In this document: positions 44,559 to 56,118 of the stretch, in pieces
Layout of the letters: every line of letters starts with the position of its first letter
How positions within the stretch are numbered: the stretch's first letter is position 1
Source: Heterostelium album PN500
Lineage: Eukaryota > Evosea > Eumycetozoa > Acytosteliales > Acytosteliaceae
Direction: 5' to 3'
Assembly (NCBI RefSeq): GCF_000004825.1
Contig: NW_008805063.1
Coordinates: forward strand, 1,674,857-1,738,856
DNA length: 64,000 nt
Made by a program: the position numbers and the translations under genes
Notes under the pieces: model-generated
The model's database searches: none
Told to the model about the DNA's origin: nothing
What the model saw: only the letters and a program-made list of their open reading frames with translations

Positions 44559-46280
44559 ATGGCAGGAGGAGTTGATGATGGTACAACGTATACACGTTCA
44601 ACTGCAGGTATCTATATTTTCAATTTGGTGGTTGGTATAGGTGCGCTTGCTTTACCCTATGGATTCCAACAGGCAGGTATAGTTTTAGGTGTTCTCTTTT
44701 TGGTGTGTTGTGGTATGTTGGCATTCATTACAACGACCTATATCATCGAGGCACAGTCTGCATCGAACTATCTGTTGGCATCGGAGTATCATGCCGATGA
44801 CTCACCGCTGATCAACAGCAGCAGTAGCGACGACGATGGTGTGCGTAGCAGTCCCGACTCTGAGAGCTTACCGTTCATCTCACAACACGACCAACGATTC
44901 AACATCAAGAAACGTACAGAAGTCGGATTCATGACACAGCAATTCCTTGGTAATCTCGGAAATAAGATATTCTATGTTGTGCTAGTTGTAATGTATCGTT
45001 AATAATTAAAATAGAGACGGAATGGAAAGTATAATGTTAACATACTATTCTATTTTATTTTAGATTTATTTATTTGGAGATTTAGCTATTTATGCAGCGA
45101 CAGTACCGACATCATTATCGGTTGTAACAGGAGGATTCAGTATGGGTAAATTGGATTTGTCAGCACATGATGTCTACTATTTCTACTTGGCATTGTTTGC
45201 ACTTTTTGTTGGTCCGTTGTCGATGCTCAATTTCCAGAATACAAAATATCTTCAAATGTTAACACTACTCACAAGAAATTTGGCATTCTTTTTGTAAGAA
45301 AAAATGATCATCATCTTTATTTAGTAATAATATTAACATCATATAAACAATCGTTTAGGATGATTATTTTATCAATTATTTTCATTGCACAAGGTAAAGG
45401 AGCACCACCAAAAGATTTACCAATGTTTAACTTTGCAGGTTTGCCAGCAATGTTTGGTGTATCGATCTATGCGTTCATGTGTCATCATTCCTTACCATCG
45501 ATCATTACACCCATCAGTACAAAGAAGCGTTTAACATTCTTGATGGGAATTGATTTTGGATCGATCTTTGTAGCCTATGCCTTACTTTGCATTACAGCTG
45601 TAATTGCTTTTGGTAATCAAACAAACCCAACTTGTGATTCATCGAATCACTCTGGTACTTTTATTCCATGTGAAATTCAATCTCTATATATTTATAATTT
45701 TTCATCTTACAGTAAGTAATCCTTATATATTTGATCATGATAACATTGTTATACTAATAACTATTATATTTAATATAATTATTTAGATATCAAAGTGTTT
45801 GCTATATTTTTATCATTATTCCCAGTATTTACATTATCGACCAATTATGTTTTGATTTCCATTACTTTAAGAAATAATTTATTAAATCTTATCACATATA
45901 AATGTAAGTTTGTTTTTAATAACTTGAAGATCATCTATAGGTATTAATTATTTATTTTTACAGCTGATCAAATGAATCCAAAAATTAGAAATATAGTATT
46001 CTCACTTGTATCATCATTGTTACCGGTTGGAATTGCATTTGCAACTAGAAATGTATCTTTTCTTGTTAATATTACTGGTGGATATGCAGGTCTTGGTATT
46101 ATTTTCGTGATGCCAGTTGCATTGTCATATTACTCGAATAAGAAACTCAATTCATTAGGAGTGACAACACCATACCGATCAGTATTTGCCAAACTTCCCA
46201 TTTATATATTAATTTTAACAGTTAGTTTTATCTCCCTCGGTTTAACTACATATAACATTGTCAAAAAATATTCTAAATAA
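44559..46280 (+). CDS. TMEM104-like amino-acid/polyamine transporter family protein
   Basis: Exons 44559-44987 (GTAATG donor), 45064-45293, 45359-45711, 45787-45903 and 45964-46280 join in phase (481 residues). The N-terminus STAGIYIFNLVVGIGALALP, first helices, and ITTTYIIEA match the TMEM104 branch of the amino acid/auxin permease (AAAP/SLC38-like) superfamily. About 11 hydrophobic helices are visible, with a Ser/Asp-rich cytosolic loop after helix 2 (residues about 75-115) and an extracytosolic Cys/Asn loop near residue 340. It probably sits in the plasma membrane or endolysosomes and moves a small amino-acid-like solute by proton or sodium symport. The substrate is not predictable from sequence. 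Confidence 0.85.
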
Positions 46281-46528
46281 GAGTATTTTCGAAAATACTA
46301 TTAAAACAAAACAAAACAAATATTTATCTAATCATCTTTTCTTCTTAATTAAATCCTAATCACATTTTTTAAATTATTAAGTTAAAAACATTTAAATTGT
46401 GTACAATATTAAAGATGGTTACAAATAAAATTAATTATTTGATCCAAATAAAAGTTTATTTTTATTTGTTATTTTTGTTTTTCTATTTTTTTCAATTAAA
46501 TAATAAACTATATATTTCTGGTGTTGAT

Positions 46529-47560
46529 TTATTTTCTATTGACTTCGAATGAATCAACGAGGATCAAAGTATGTGGAGCTAAAGAAATAATGAGTTCACT
46601 AATGATGAATGGAAGTTCCATTGCCATTTCTTCGGAGATCAAGTGGTTGGCTACGATCCATCCCAAATCATCTTGAATCTTAACCAATGAGTCTAAGAGG
46701 ATGATTTGTCTAATTACTGAATTTTGTTGGTTGTTGGAGGTCTCTTTCAACATGCTCGATTCCATGTGGGCAATGGCAGCCTTGACAGCAAAGTTACTGT
46801 TTTCATTGATAGCGGCGATCATTTGGTTTTCGTTGGAGAAGACGTGTTGACCGGCCTTGGCGATCATTTGCTTCAATTCGTTGCTCTTCTTGATGTCACG
46901 CATTTCAAAGAGCTTCACCAAGTTGTCAAAGTTGGTCAAGAACGAGGTTGGATCTTGGTTTGGAGTTTGGATGTTGAATGATTGTGATGGGGCGTTGGCG
47001 ACGATGAACTTGGCCAATCTCAAGAGTTGACCGGTCTTGTCACCGTGGATGATGTCAATATCTTGTCTACCGAGGATGCTATTGCACTCCATCATGGTGA
47101 ACAAAGAGTGACGGGTATATAATGCCTTGGCGGCGGCGCAGAGTGGACGTGCGAATTGTGGGACGGCTGGTTGTCTGAAGAACTTGGACAAACGTTGGTT
47201 GTAAAGATCAAACATGACGGTCTTTACGATGGATACCATCAACTTTGATTGAATGGATGGGTTCGATAGGATATTCTTTTCACGGAGGTTGTGAACGGTC
47301 TCCAAAAGACTCATCTTAACACTGAATGGGAAACTGTCCTTGAATTCCTTATATTGAACTGGCTTGATGGCTTGCTTGATCTCGACTGGGTCGACTCTTT
47401 GTACTGGACTCAATGGAGCGATTGGTGATTGGATGGCAGCAGCAACAGCGTTGGAGGACAAGTGATTTGGTAAGATATGACATTGAATTCTTTCGAAACG
47501 TTCAATGAATTTGGCATCGATCGAGGAATTGATACAGTTGGAATAAAAATCAGCTAACAT
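46529..47560 (-). CDS. Conserved-looking alpha-helical protein of unknown function
   Basis: A single exon of 343 residues with ATG at 47560. No signal peptide or membrane segment is visible. The sequence is rich in helix-forming residues and hydrophobic heptads throughout. A Pro/Ala-rich loop at about 45-60 (IQSPIAPLSPVQ) and a repeated AxA...NENS region at about 240-265 stand out. The coding bias is strong and uniform, unlike the accessory genes, which suggests a well-expressed housekeeping gene. I do not recognise a family; I considered acyl-CoA dehydrogenase-like helical bundles but see no catalytic motif. Confidence 0.7.
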   Translation of the reverse strand: MLADFYSNCINSSIDAKFIERFERIQCHILPNHLSSNAVAAAIQSPIAPLSPVQRVDPVEIKQAIKPVQYKEFKDSFPFSVKMSLLETVHNLREKNILSNPSIQSKLMVSIVKTVMFDLYNQRLSKFFRQPAVPQFARPLCAAAKALYTRHSLFTMMECNSILGRQDIDIIHGDKTGQLLRLAKFIVANAPSQSFNIQTPNQDPTSFLTNFDNLVKLFEMRDIKKSNELKQMIAKAGQHVFSNENQMIAAINENSNFAVKAAIAHMESSMLKETSNNQQNSVIRQIILLDSLVKIQDDLGWIVANHLISEEMAMELPFIISELIISLAPHTLILVDSFEVNRK

Positions 47561-49751
47561 TTTGTTTAATAATTTTGTTTTTAAAGAAAAGAGATTTTAA
47601 AGAGTGGATAATAATAGTTGTATGGAAAGTTTTAAAAGATTAAAAAGGAGATATTTAAAAATAATTCAGGTATTTTAAATATTTCAAAAAAATAGTATAA
47701 GATAAAAGTATTTCTGGATATTAGATATTTAAAGAAAAAATCTGTTGGTAAAAAAAAAAAAATATTTAAAGAGATAGATATAAAAAAAATCGGGTTTTAA
47801 AAAAAGAAATTTATGTATATAAATAAAAGAATCTGTTTGTTTGTTGAATTATTTGATCATTTCCATTTCTATTTAAACTATTCTTCTACACTACAAAAAA
47901 TTACAAAAAAAAAACCTTAAATTATTTTAATTTAAAATTTTCATGTGATTTATTGATCACACCACCACAAAACCACATCACAACCCCACAATATTGGCAC
48001 TTATAATAAATCAATTTAAATTTGATATATGTCTCTTTGAATCGATATATTAATTCAGATAGTGAGGCCAGATTCACTCTGAAACATATATTTTACTTTA
48101 TATAGGATGCAGCAGAAAAAGAACAGATGATTTTTTGGAATAGTGTAAAACACTATTTATTTCTACACTATTTTTTTGTGAAACTCTTTTGATTGATGGT
48201 GTATTGCTATTATTTCAGTGGGTTGTAAGTTGGGTAGAAAAAGTTAGTTATAAGTAAATGAGAACTGTAACAATCAATCAATCAATAAAACACATTCGAC
48301 ACACAACACACACATTTTTAGTTCCAGAAATCAGCCATCCTAGATGTTATTCATCAAAAAAATAACATATATCTCAATCATATTTTTGGATATAATAAAA
48401 CATAAAAGACTAGATTTAATAGTATATTGGTGTTTAATTTGAAACGATCGTTTTTGTTATTTTTGAAATAAACAAATACTCACTCTGAACGATGGCATGA
48501 AAGAAACACACACACACACACACACATATATAATCTGTGATCAAAATCACAACTAAAAACAACCACAAAAAACCTTCCTTCTTCAAATTTAAAATCTAAT
48601 TAATTTATTTATAATATTTGTTGAACCAACGTTGTCAATCTCTTCTATCTACTTGTGTTTTGGTGATGTGTCTTTGTTTGAATTTATCTATCTTTTGGGT
48701 GGGTGAGTGTAATCTATCACATCATGTTGAAAGTGATGTGGTAAGATTTGAATGTAATACAATCAGAATTGTCATAATAAGTAAAAAGAAAAAAAACCAA
48801 ACAAAAAAAAAAAGAGTAAGTTGGGTTGAAAGATAGGATAAAGAAACAAACAAACAAACATTAAATTTGAACAAGGTTGAGGTTCCAATATAAAAATAAT
48901 TAATAAATTATTTGAATTCATTCTATCAAAATTTGATGTATTATTTTATCTATCCTTCCCTCCTTTTAAAATCGATTCTCTTTTGAAAGAGTAACAAACT
49001 AACTGTTAGTTACACCGTTGTTGTTTTTGATTGATTGATAGGTTGATTGATTGATTGGTTGGTTGAAAGAGAAGTGTCTTTCTTTGACAAACACTGAATG
49101 ATATTATGTATGATCATCATCATCATCAATAATCTACTATAGAAGATATGATTTTGTGTATGTGATTAGATTAATTCGGATAGTTAAATAGTTAAACGTT
49201 ATTTTTCAAAACATTAATTAACATAAAGATAGAGATTAACAAGGATACTATTCGATTTAAATGAAATTTGACCATTGCACATATTAATATAGATAGTAGA
49301 TTGAATTGTAGATACAGATAATTTGTAACTATAAATGTATATTAATATTTGTAAAGACCAACACTACAATAAAAGCTGTGATTATATCTAACACTGAGTG
49401 ATATATGTGATGTCATATACTCTTTCTGGAATGAATGAGTTGTAGTAAAAGTATAAGTAGATCATAAAACCTACAAAGAAACAAATATGATCTACATATT
49501 AATTATAAAAGAGTATAATTATTTGATTTAATATAAAAAAATAAAAACAATAAAAAAAGATCTGATCAAACCAATCAAATCAATTTTTGATCTACAAAAT
49601 AATCATGTTATTATTTTAATTTATTTTATTTTTATTGTAACATAATTGTTGTTTTTTTAATGAGAAATAAAAGGAATAATATTATATTATAATGGTTATG
49701 ATAATCTTTTTTCTTTTTTGTACAATATTTTTTTAAGGAAGAAGAAGCGTT
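47561..49751. other. 2.2 kb intergenic region with simple repeats
   Basis: The largest gene-free interval, between two minus-strand genes; most of it would be promoter of the helical-protein gene. It contains a perfect palindrome, AATAGTGT-AAA-ACACTATT, at 48139-48157 with another half-site at 48163, an (AC)n run at 48505-48527, CAAA repeats near 48845-48860 and TGAT repeats at about 49029-49066. A 72-codon plus-strand frame at 48618 is not convincing. No RNA gene was recognised. Confidence 0.5.
48139..48157. promoter_or_regulatory. Perfect 8-bp-arm palindrome
   Basis: The arms AATAGTGT and ACACTATT are exact reverse complements around AAA. A further ACACTATT begins at 48164. It lies about 580 bp upstream of the minus-strand start at 47560. 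It could be a transcription-factor dyad or a hairpin; there is no functional evidence. Confidence 0.35.
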
Positions 49752-50618
49752 TTAACCATTGACTTGATGTTTCGAGGCAACTGAGGTAGCTGTTGATGTT
49801 GGTGCGTCTACAAGTTGTGAACCGAGTTCTATACCGATTTCATCCAGCACTTGATTCAAAATCTCTTGTGATTGCTCTTCTTCACCGTCTTGCTGCATAA
49901 CATCGTCCATTGTATCGTTCATCATCTCCTCCTTCATGTCCATCTTGTCAGACTGTTGTTCAAACTCCATCATAATCTTTGTAAACTGTGGTATATTCAT
50001 CTGTTTATTCATAACCATCATTGCTTTAGTTACACCCTTCATTGCTTCTGCCATCGATTGTGTTGATTGCAATGTCTACAAATATATAAATAAAAAAATA
50101 GTATCATTAATATTCTAATTCTCTTCACACATTTCTTTGCTATACTAGTTAGTTAGTTAGTTAGTTACATACTTGAATTCTTAAACTAACAGCTTGTAAT
50201 TGTGTCTTCATTTCATAAAACTTTTGAATATGGAATCTTGTTCGTACTAAATCTTTAGCCATGATCTTTGCTGAATTCTAAATTATAACATAACAATGTT
50301 GTGATTAAAGATTAGTTAACTCTTAATCTTTGTATTTTGTCTAGCTAAGTTTTATCGATAACCACTTACCATTTGACCTTGTTTAGCCATCTTCTTTATA
50401 TCTATAATAATCTTTTTCTCTTGATTCTGTAAGTTTACTCTTTCTCTATCGAGTTCTCTCATTGATTTATTAAGAGCTCTTTGATTCTCTCTGAGCACCT
50501 CTAAAAGTAATAAAAAAATAACAGCAATACAACATTAGCATCACTATAGTGATTGAATTGTAAATTCATCAGTTGATTACTTACCTTTTGGTGTCTTTTG
50601 CTTTCCAAATAAAAACAT
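49752..50618 (-). CDS. chmp2: ESCRT-III subunit CHMP2/Vps2
   Basis: Four exons on the minus strand (50618-50585, 50500-50370, 50277-50173, 50075-49752) join in phase to 197 residues. The N-terminus MFLFGKQKTPK and the basic helix with LREN, NKSMRELDRER, KKIIIDIKKMAKQGQM and AKIMAKDLVRTR match CHMP2A/Vps2 nearly residue for residue. Helix 3 (MKGVTKAM) and the acidic helix (MMEFEQQSDKMDMKEEMM) also fit. The protein polymerises on membranes for multivesicular-body sorting, cytokinesis and membrane repair and recruits Vps4. The usual C-terminal MIM1 (D/E-L-x-x-R-L-x-x-L-R) is not visible. The frame stops after KHQVNG, so either a last exon is missed or Vps4 binding differs. Confidence 0.93.
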
Positions 50619-51771
50619 GATTTATAATATATATATGTATGTATGTTTTGTAAAATATACAGAATACTAAAAAAGTTAACTTATATATTACTTATTTTTA
50701 TATATAAAAGACTTTATAGATGTAAAATGAGATAATTATACAAAAATTAAAAAAAAGATATTAAAAAATAATAATTAATAACTAATTAACTACTTGTAGT
50801 ATCTAACCTACCTTTTTTTTTCAACTTTAATTTTTAAATTAAATTTATTTTTAAATTTATTTATTTTTTAAAAAAATGAAATTTGAAACATGTTTTTCTC
50901 AACGAACAAAGAAATTTTCTTTGCATTATTGGAACTTATTGACAAAAAGTTCTGCAGAAATTAAGCTTTTGATAAGAAATTTGCAACAATATTAATATTT
51001 TTTTATCTTTATATTTTTTAATGTATAGTGGAGATGCGACAAGCGCATACACCACCACTACCAGAAATTTGATAACCGACTAGCCTTACGGACAGTCGCC
51101 TAAACTCTTTCCAGTGGTGCAAGAGGAAAGTTGAAGAGAGATGATTTGACCTGTTTTGATCATCAAATCATCGTCATCAGGTAAGTATGAATTTTAATGT
51201 TCTAATCGTGTTTGTTATATGTTTTTTAAAAGTATCTTTGTTATGGTTTTTAAATCTTATCACATGTGTATTCCTATTATATTATTTCCGACTGTTGACT
51301 CTGTTTTAAATGAAATTTCATCAAACAAATATTCGCAAAAAAAAAAAAAAAAAAAAAAAATTAAATGAGTGGGGGATTATAAAATTTAATTACTTAAGGT
51401 TAATTATCACTCTAAATATTCAATTGAGGTGGATCTGGTTATTAAATTTATATTGTTATGACAATAATTAGTTTTTATTAGGAAAATCTCCAAATTATAT
51501 AAAAGAATATCACTACTAGTGATAGTTGTTTCTCTCTAAAAAATTGTCGAACACCTAAATTAGAACAAATAAAAAATAAGATTGGGATAATGATAAGTTA
51601 TTAATTTTTTTTATTCATAAATATCTTCTTTTTGAGCCCAAAGAGTATGTTCAACCACAAAAAAAAAAAATCAAATAAATAAAATCATACTCATTTTTTG
51701 AGCTGATACAAACACACCATGTTTTATAATTAAGACTTTGTTAATCATGTTTAAAGTTTTAAAATTTAAGA
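50619..51771. other. Spacer with a structured GC-rich island
   Basis: Mostly A/T-rich, with a long poly-A run near 51337-51360. A 160-bp island at 51021-51180 stands out and is listed separately. The remainder lacks open frames of interest and holds the promoters of the divergent CHMP2 and TPI genes. Confidence 0.5.
51021..51180. ncRNA. Candidate structured RNA or 5' non-coding exon
   Basis: A G+C-rich block within very A/T-rich DNA contains four perfect helices. ATGCG 51034-51038 pairs with CGCAT 51044-51048. CACCACT 51053-51059 pairs with AGTGGTG 51113-51119 and encloses CGACT 51077-51081 pairing with AGTCG 51094-51098. GATGATTTG 51140-51148 pairs with CAAATCATC 51164-51172. The block ends in CAG followed by GTAAGTA at 51181, a good splice donor. 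It might therefore be a non-coding first exon of the TPI gene (ATG 51772) or an independent RNA. No tRNA, snRNA or class I RNA motif was recognised; the strand is undetermined. Confidence 0.4.
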
Positions 51772-52687
51772 ATGACAGTTATAACTAGAAAGTTCTTTAT
51801 TGGTGGTAATCATAAGCTTGTATGTTTGACTTTTCTTTTATGATTAATATTAATACTAACATTGCAGTTTTTACTATTTTGTTAGCATGGTAATAAAGAA
51901 TCATTAACTACTTTAATAAAATCATTAAACAATGCTACCTTTCCATCCGAAGATATTGTTGGTAAGATTTAATTAAATTGCTTTAGTTTATAATATCAGA
52001 TCGATCAAATCAATCTAACAATAGTATATTCTAGAACTTGTAATTTCACCACCAATAATCTACTTGGAAACAGCACAATCTTTGATTGGTCCAAGAATAC
52101 AGGTTGCCGCTCAGAATTGCTATTCCGAGAGCAAAGGTGCTTTCACAGGAGAGATCTCTGCAGAGATGGTAAAGGATCTAGGTTGCCAATGGGTGATCTT
52201 GGGTCATTCCGAGCGTCGTCGTGTCTTTGGTGAATCGAGCGCGGTCATTGCCAAAAAGATTGAACACGCAATGCAAGTAGGTCTATCTGTTATCTTTTGT
52301 ATTGGTGAACTGCTCGTTGATCGCGAAGCCAACAAAACGGAATCAATACTAGCAGAGCAACTCTCAGACATTGTAAAGTCAGTTCCCGATTGGCGAAGGT
52401 TGGTGATTGCATACGAACCGGTCTGGGCAATCGGTACCGGTGTAGTCGCCACACCGAAACAAACACAAGATGCACACCAATTCATAAGAAAATGGTTAGC
52501 AACGAATGTCTCGGAACAAGTAGCTAAAGAAACGCGTATTATCTATGGTGGCTCGGTGAACGCTACCAACTGTGTAGATCTATCAAAGGAAACTGATGTC
52601 GATGGTTTCCTCCTTGGATTCGCAGCGCTAGTAGCAGATGATTTCACAACGATTGTATCATATGCAAAACCAAAATCATCATCATAA
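51772..52687 (+). CDS. tpi: Triose-phosphate isomerase, divergent
   Basis: Exons 51772-51819, 51886-51961 and 52035-52687 join in phase (258 residues). It interconverts dihydroxyacetone phosphate and glyceraldehyde 3-phosphate in cytosolic glycolysis. The catalytic residues are all present: Asn and Lys in GGNHK (residues 13 and 15), His in ILGHSERR and Glu in AYEPVWAIGTG, plus the GGSVN loop. Length is normal. Oddities: the near-universal NWKxNG motif is NHKLHG, and the phosphate-binding FLVGGASL reads FLLGFAAL, with Phe in place of the second Gly. The first change removes a conserved Trp next to the active site. It may be the only TPI or a second divergent isoform; I cannot tell from one window. 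Confidence 0.93.
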
Positions 52688-53101
52688 AAACACTTTAAAT
52701 TTTTTAAAAGAAATTTCATTTGTAAATCAATCAAAACACCTTGTTTTTCTCACCTTTTGGTTTTTGCAAAATAGTAAAAAAAAAGAAATCTTGATGAGTT
52801 CTTACTTTTTTACACATTTTAATTTGATCAAAGGTGACGATGCATGTTAATTTAATTTATTTGAGCGAGCATCGCTTAATTATTTTGGAATTCAGAGATT
52901 ACCATTAAATTGATGACGAGGATGCAAAGAGAGATGAATGAATCAATTAATTTAATTTGTAATACCAAAGAAATTTCATGAAATCTATCCCTCACCCTGT
53001 TTTGGTTAAACCAAAGAGCTTAAATAGTAAACCAAGAATAAAACTTTATTTATTAATAGATATAGAAACTTTATAATTAGATATAGTCTTATTAAATAAT
53101 A
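52688..53101. other. Spacer between TPI and the second SDR fusion
   Basis: A/T-rich with AATAAA-type polyadenylation motifs near 53037-53043. A GAGCGAGCATCGCT hairpin-like sequence lies at 52863-52876 (AGCGA with TCGCT). No gene is seen. Confidence 0.45.
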
Positions 53102-56100
53102 ATGAATTATGGTGTATATATATTAAATGGAAAATGTTTTCCTCGAAATGAAAGAATGTAAGTTAAAATTTTTAAATATTTTAAAAACAGTTCAACAATT
53201 AACAATTTTCTAATAAATAATATTATTTAATAGTAAAAACTATAATAACAAAAGCAGAACAATACTTCGTAACCATTTGAAAAGTATCAAAAATCAAAAA
53301 GATAGGCTACGAGCCAAGATCAAAGCCAATGATGTTCTATCATCGAAAATATCAAAAGGCTTGATTCGTCCTAAATTTAAAAGAGGTGAAACCATTACCT
53401 ATCTAAGAGATAAAGAGTAAGTTATATGTATTGTTTATGATTAATTAATTTTATAAACTAATTATTAATAAATTTGAAATAACCAATAGGAAAAGGAATG
53501 AAAAAAGAAAGTTTACTAGAATATTAAGAGAAACTCAATCACAGAGAACACAAAGATTGGAGGTATTCATTCCAAGCCAAGAGGGTGAATTGAATACTGA
53601 TCGTGCAAAGTTTCTTGCCAAGCAAATGAGAGATCTTCTTCATGACGAAAAAGATCTAATGCCATTCATTTTGTCATCAATTGTTGGACAGCCATTGAAT
53701 TTCATTCAAATGGTCCACAGTTATCTGACGTATGACGAATTGGAGGATGTTAGAAGTATATGGTTGAACGATAGGCAGTTGGCAGGTGCAAGTAATCGTA
53801 CCATGTCTGGTATAGTTACCAATTCGATCCTCTTGAGAAAGTTTCTTGGCCAGCAAAAGAGTTCTGCAATGTCGGCCTTCCCAAATCAATCACTAATGAA
53901 ACTATTCAACTCCAAAGGTACAATGATCTTTGATTTCGATCAAGTCGTCGCAATGGACAAAGAAGAGAGTAGAAACATTGTTTACCATTCGAAACCGGCC
54001 ATTGTCATTTCCAAGATGGACGAATTCAAGGTGAATTTTCATTCATTTTTCACCAATGGTGTTTTGAGAAAAGTCACTTGGGAGTCGGACGATGTAAAGG
54101 TTGTTGTTGCCGGTGGATCTGTACTTGCTGCACTCACCGGTTCGACTGAAGATCCGGAGCTCTACAGATGTTACTTGGCATGCGAAGAAGCAATTCAATG
54201 TCTACCACATGTAGTCAAACAAAAGATAAGATCATACTTGGAAGAAGATGAAAATACTTTCAACTATCACACAACCAAACGATATCACTCCAAAGCTTGG
54301 GCGAAATCCGATATTGATTTATTCCTCGTTTGTAAAGATACATCATTGGTGCCAGCCAGGATTCAACAACTGGTAAAAGAGATTACCTCTTGTATACCAG
54401 TTGACTACAAGTTATTGAGAACTGAACACTCAATCACAATACTTCCACTGTATCCTTATCGCCCAATTCAAATTGTAACAACATTACTTAGAGAGATATC
54501 AGATCACGTTCTATTCAGTGATTTGGATTGTACATCGTTTGTTTACGATCCTACTATCGATAATATCTTCACACTGGAGAGAGGTCTAAAATCACTGTCG
54601 AATCGTGTCAACATTGTGCCACCCAACGCCAAGGGAATAAAGAGAGCTTTCAAGTATTTTACAAGAGGATTCTCACCGCTTTGTTTCGAACTGTGTAAAC
54701 ATCATCCAAGATGCGATACCAAAGAAGTGTCAAACCTCTTTTCCATTTGTAGCAAACTAAGATATAATTTGCAAGAAGATGAAGGTTTACCATACGGCCG
54801 GAAATACAATAGTATCGGTGATGTCGAGCTGAAACTAAATGAAAACGATGGTGTCAATTCTGTTTTGAAGAGTGTTGACGATATTCCAGAGGTTTTGACT
54901 AAGTTCCCAGTCGGTTGGAAATGTGATTTCCAAAAGAAATGCTACCAATGTGAAAGAACAATGGGATTCCAAAAGAAACAGGTTGTTGTTTGCTCAGCCT
55001 GCAGAAGAGAGAACCAAGTGAAATGGGATCAATGGGATTCCATTGGAAATATCAGCTCTGTGGAGAAACATGCTATTGTAACAGGTGCCAGAAACAAGAT
55101 CGGTTATCAAGCTGCTTTGAGATTGTTGCGTTCTGGCTACAATGTTTTGGTCACAACAAGATTCCCTCATACTGCTTTGGTTAACTATAAGCAAGAGTCA
55201 GACTCTCAATTGTGGATAGATAAATTACAAATCTATGGAATAGACTTTAGACATTTGCCATCGGTAAACAAGTTTATCCAGTACGTATTGAAGACTATTC
55301 CTAGATTGGATATCTTAATCAACAATGCCGCCCAGACAATTAGACGACCAAGAGCTTACTATCAAACGATTTTCAAAGAGGAGAATAGATTGAAATCGTT
55401 AGATAATGCAAAGGAGAAATCTGATCAAATGATTATTTCACCAATGGAAAGAGTAGATAACTTGGCATTGATTGTTCCAATTTCACGGTATCGTTTGGAT
55501 TGCTCTGATATGACACAGATCATTGTGAATAAAGACGATGAAGAACAAGAGAATCATCAACTCTTCCCAGTGGATATGTTAGATGAACATGGTGATCAGC
55601 TGGATATGAGATCGAAAACAACTTGGAACAACTCTATCGAAGAGATAACGATGGAAGAGATGTTGGAAGTTCAACTTATCAATGTAACCGTTCCATTTAT
55701 GTTGATGTCACAGTTTATGCCGCTGATGGTTAAATCACGAACCGCCGCTTCTTCCTCTGAAGTAGTGAATAATAATAAGGAATGGGCATATGTTATCAAT
55801 GTTACCTCTCAGGAAGGATCATTCCATAAAGAGTATCAAAACGGTTATCATGTGCACACCAACATGGCCAAAGCTTCATTGAATATGATGACACTCTCGA
55901 CATCGGAGCAATACATCCGAAAGAGAATATTCATATGTTCAGTGGATCCTGGTTGGGTCACCAAGATGACAACCAACGCCAAACCAAACGGAGCAGAGGC
56001 ACCACTATCCGCACAAGATGGTGCAGCAAGAATACTCGACCCCATTTACTCACACATCAAAGATTATCAAACCAAACATGGAATATTATATAAGCATTTT

Positions 56101-56118
56101 AAACCTTCTACTTGGTAA
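53102..56118 (+). CDS. NTase-like / zinc-ribbon / SDR fusion protein (copy B)
   Basis: Exons 53102-53157, 53234-53416 and 53490-56118 join in phase to 955 residues, starting with ATG at 53102. Residues 20-110 are strongly basic and helical. The NTase-like domain has VVVAGGSV at about 287, SDIDLFLV at about 353 and IQIV on the following strand. The ribbon CYQCER...CSAC lies at about 563-586. The SDR domain has TGARNKIG at about 610, NNAAQT at about 690, an SQEGS serine strand and a HTNMAKAS active-site helix at about 868 with Thr at the classical Tyr position. The C-terminal 300 residues are nearly identical to copy A (3391-6108) and the NTase part is more diverged. It is predicted to bind NAD(P) and perhaps a nucleotide; reaction unknown. 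This copy defines the complete gene and implies copy A needs upstream exons. Confidence 0.88.

Noticed and set aside
48618-48836. 72-codon frame in a large spacer
   Set aside because: Low-complexity Lys-rich end, no splice partners, no homologous pattern.
51030-51120. tRNA-Asp reading of the minus strand of the hairpin island
   Set aside because: There is a GTGG...CTTGTC-like stretch, but no T arm or acceptor stem follows.
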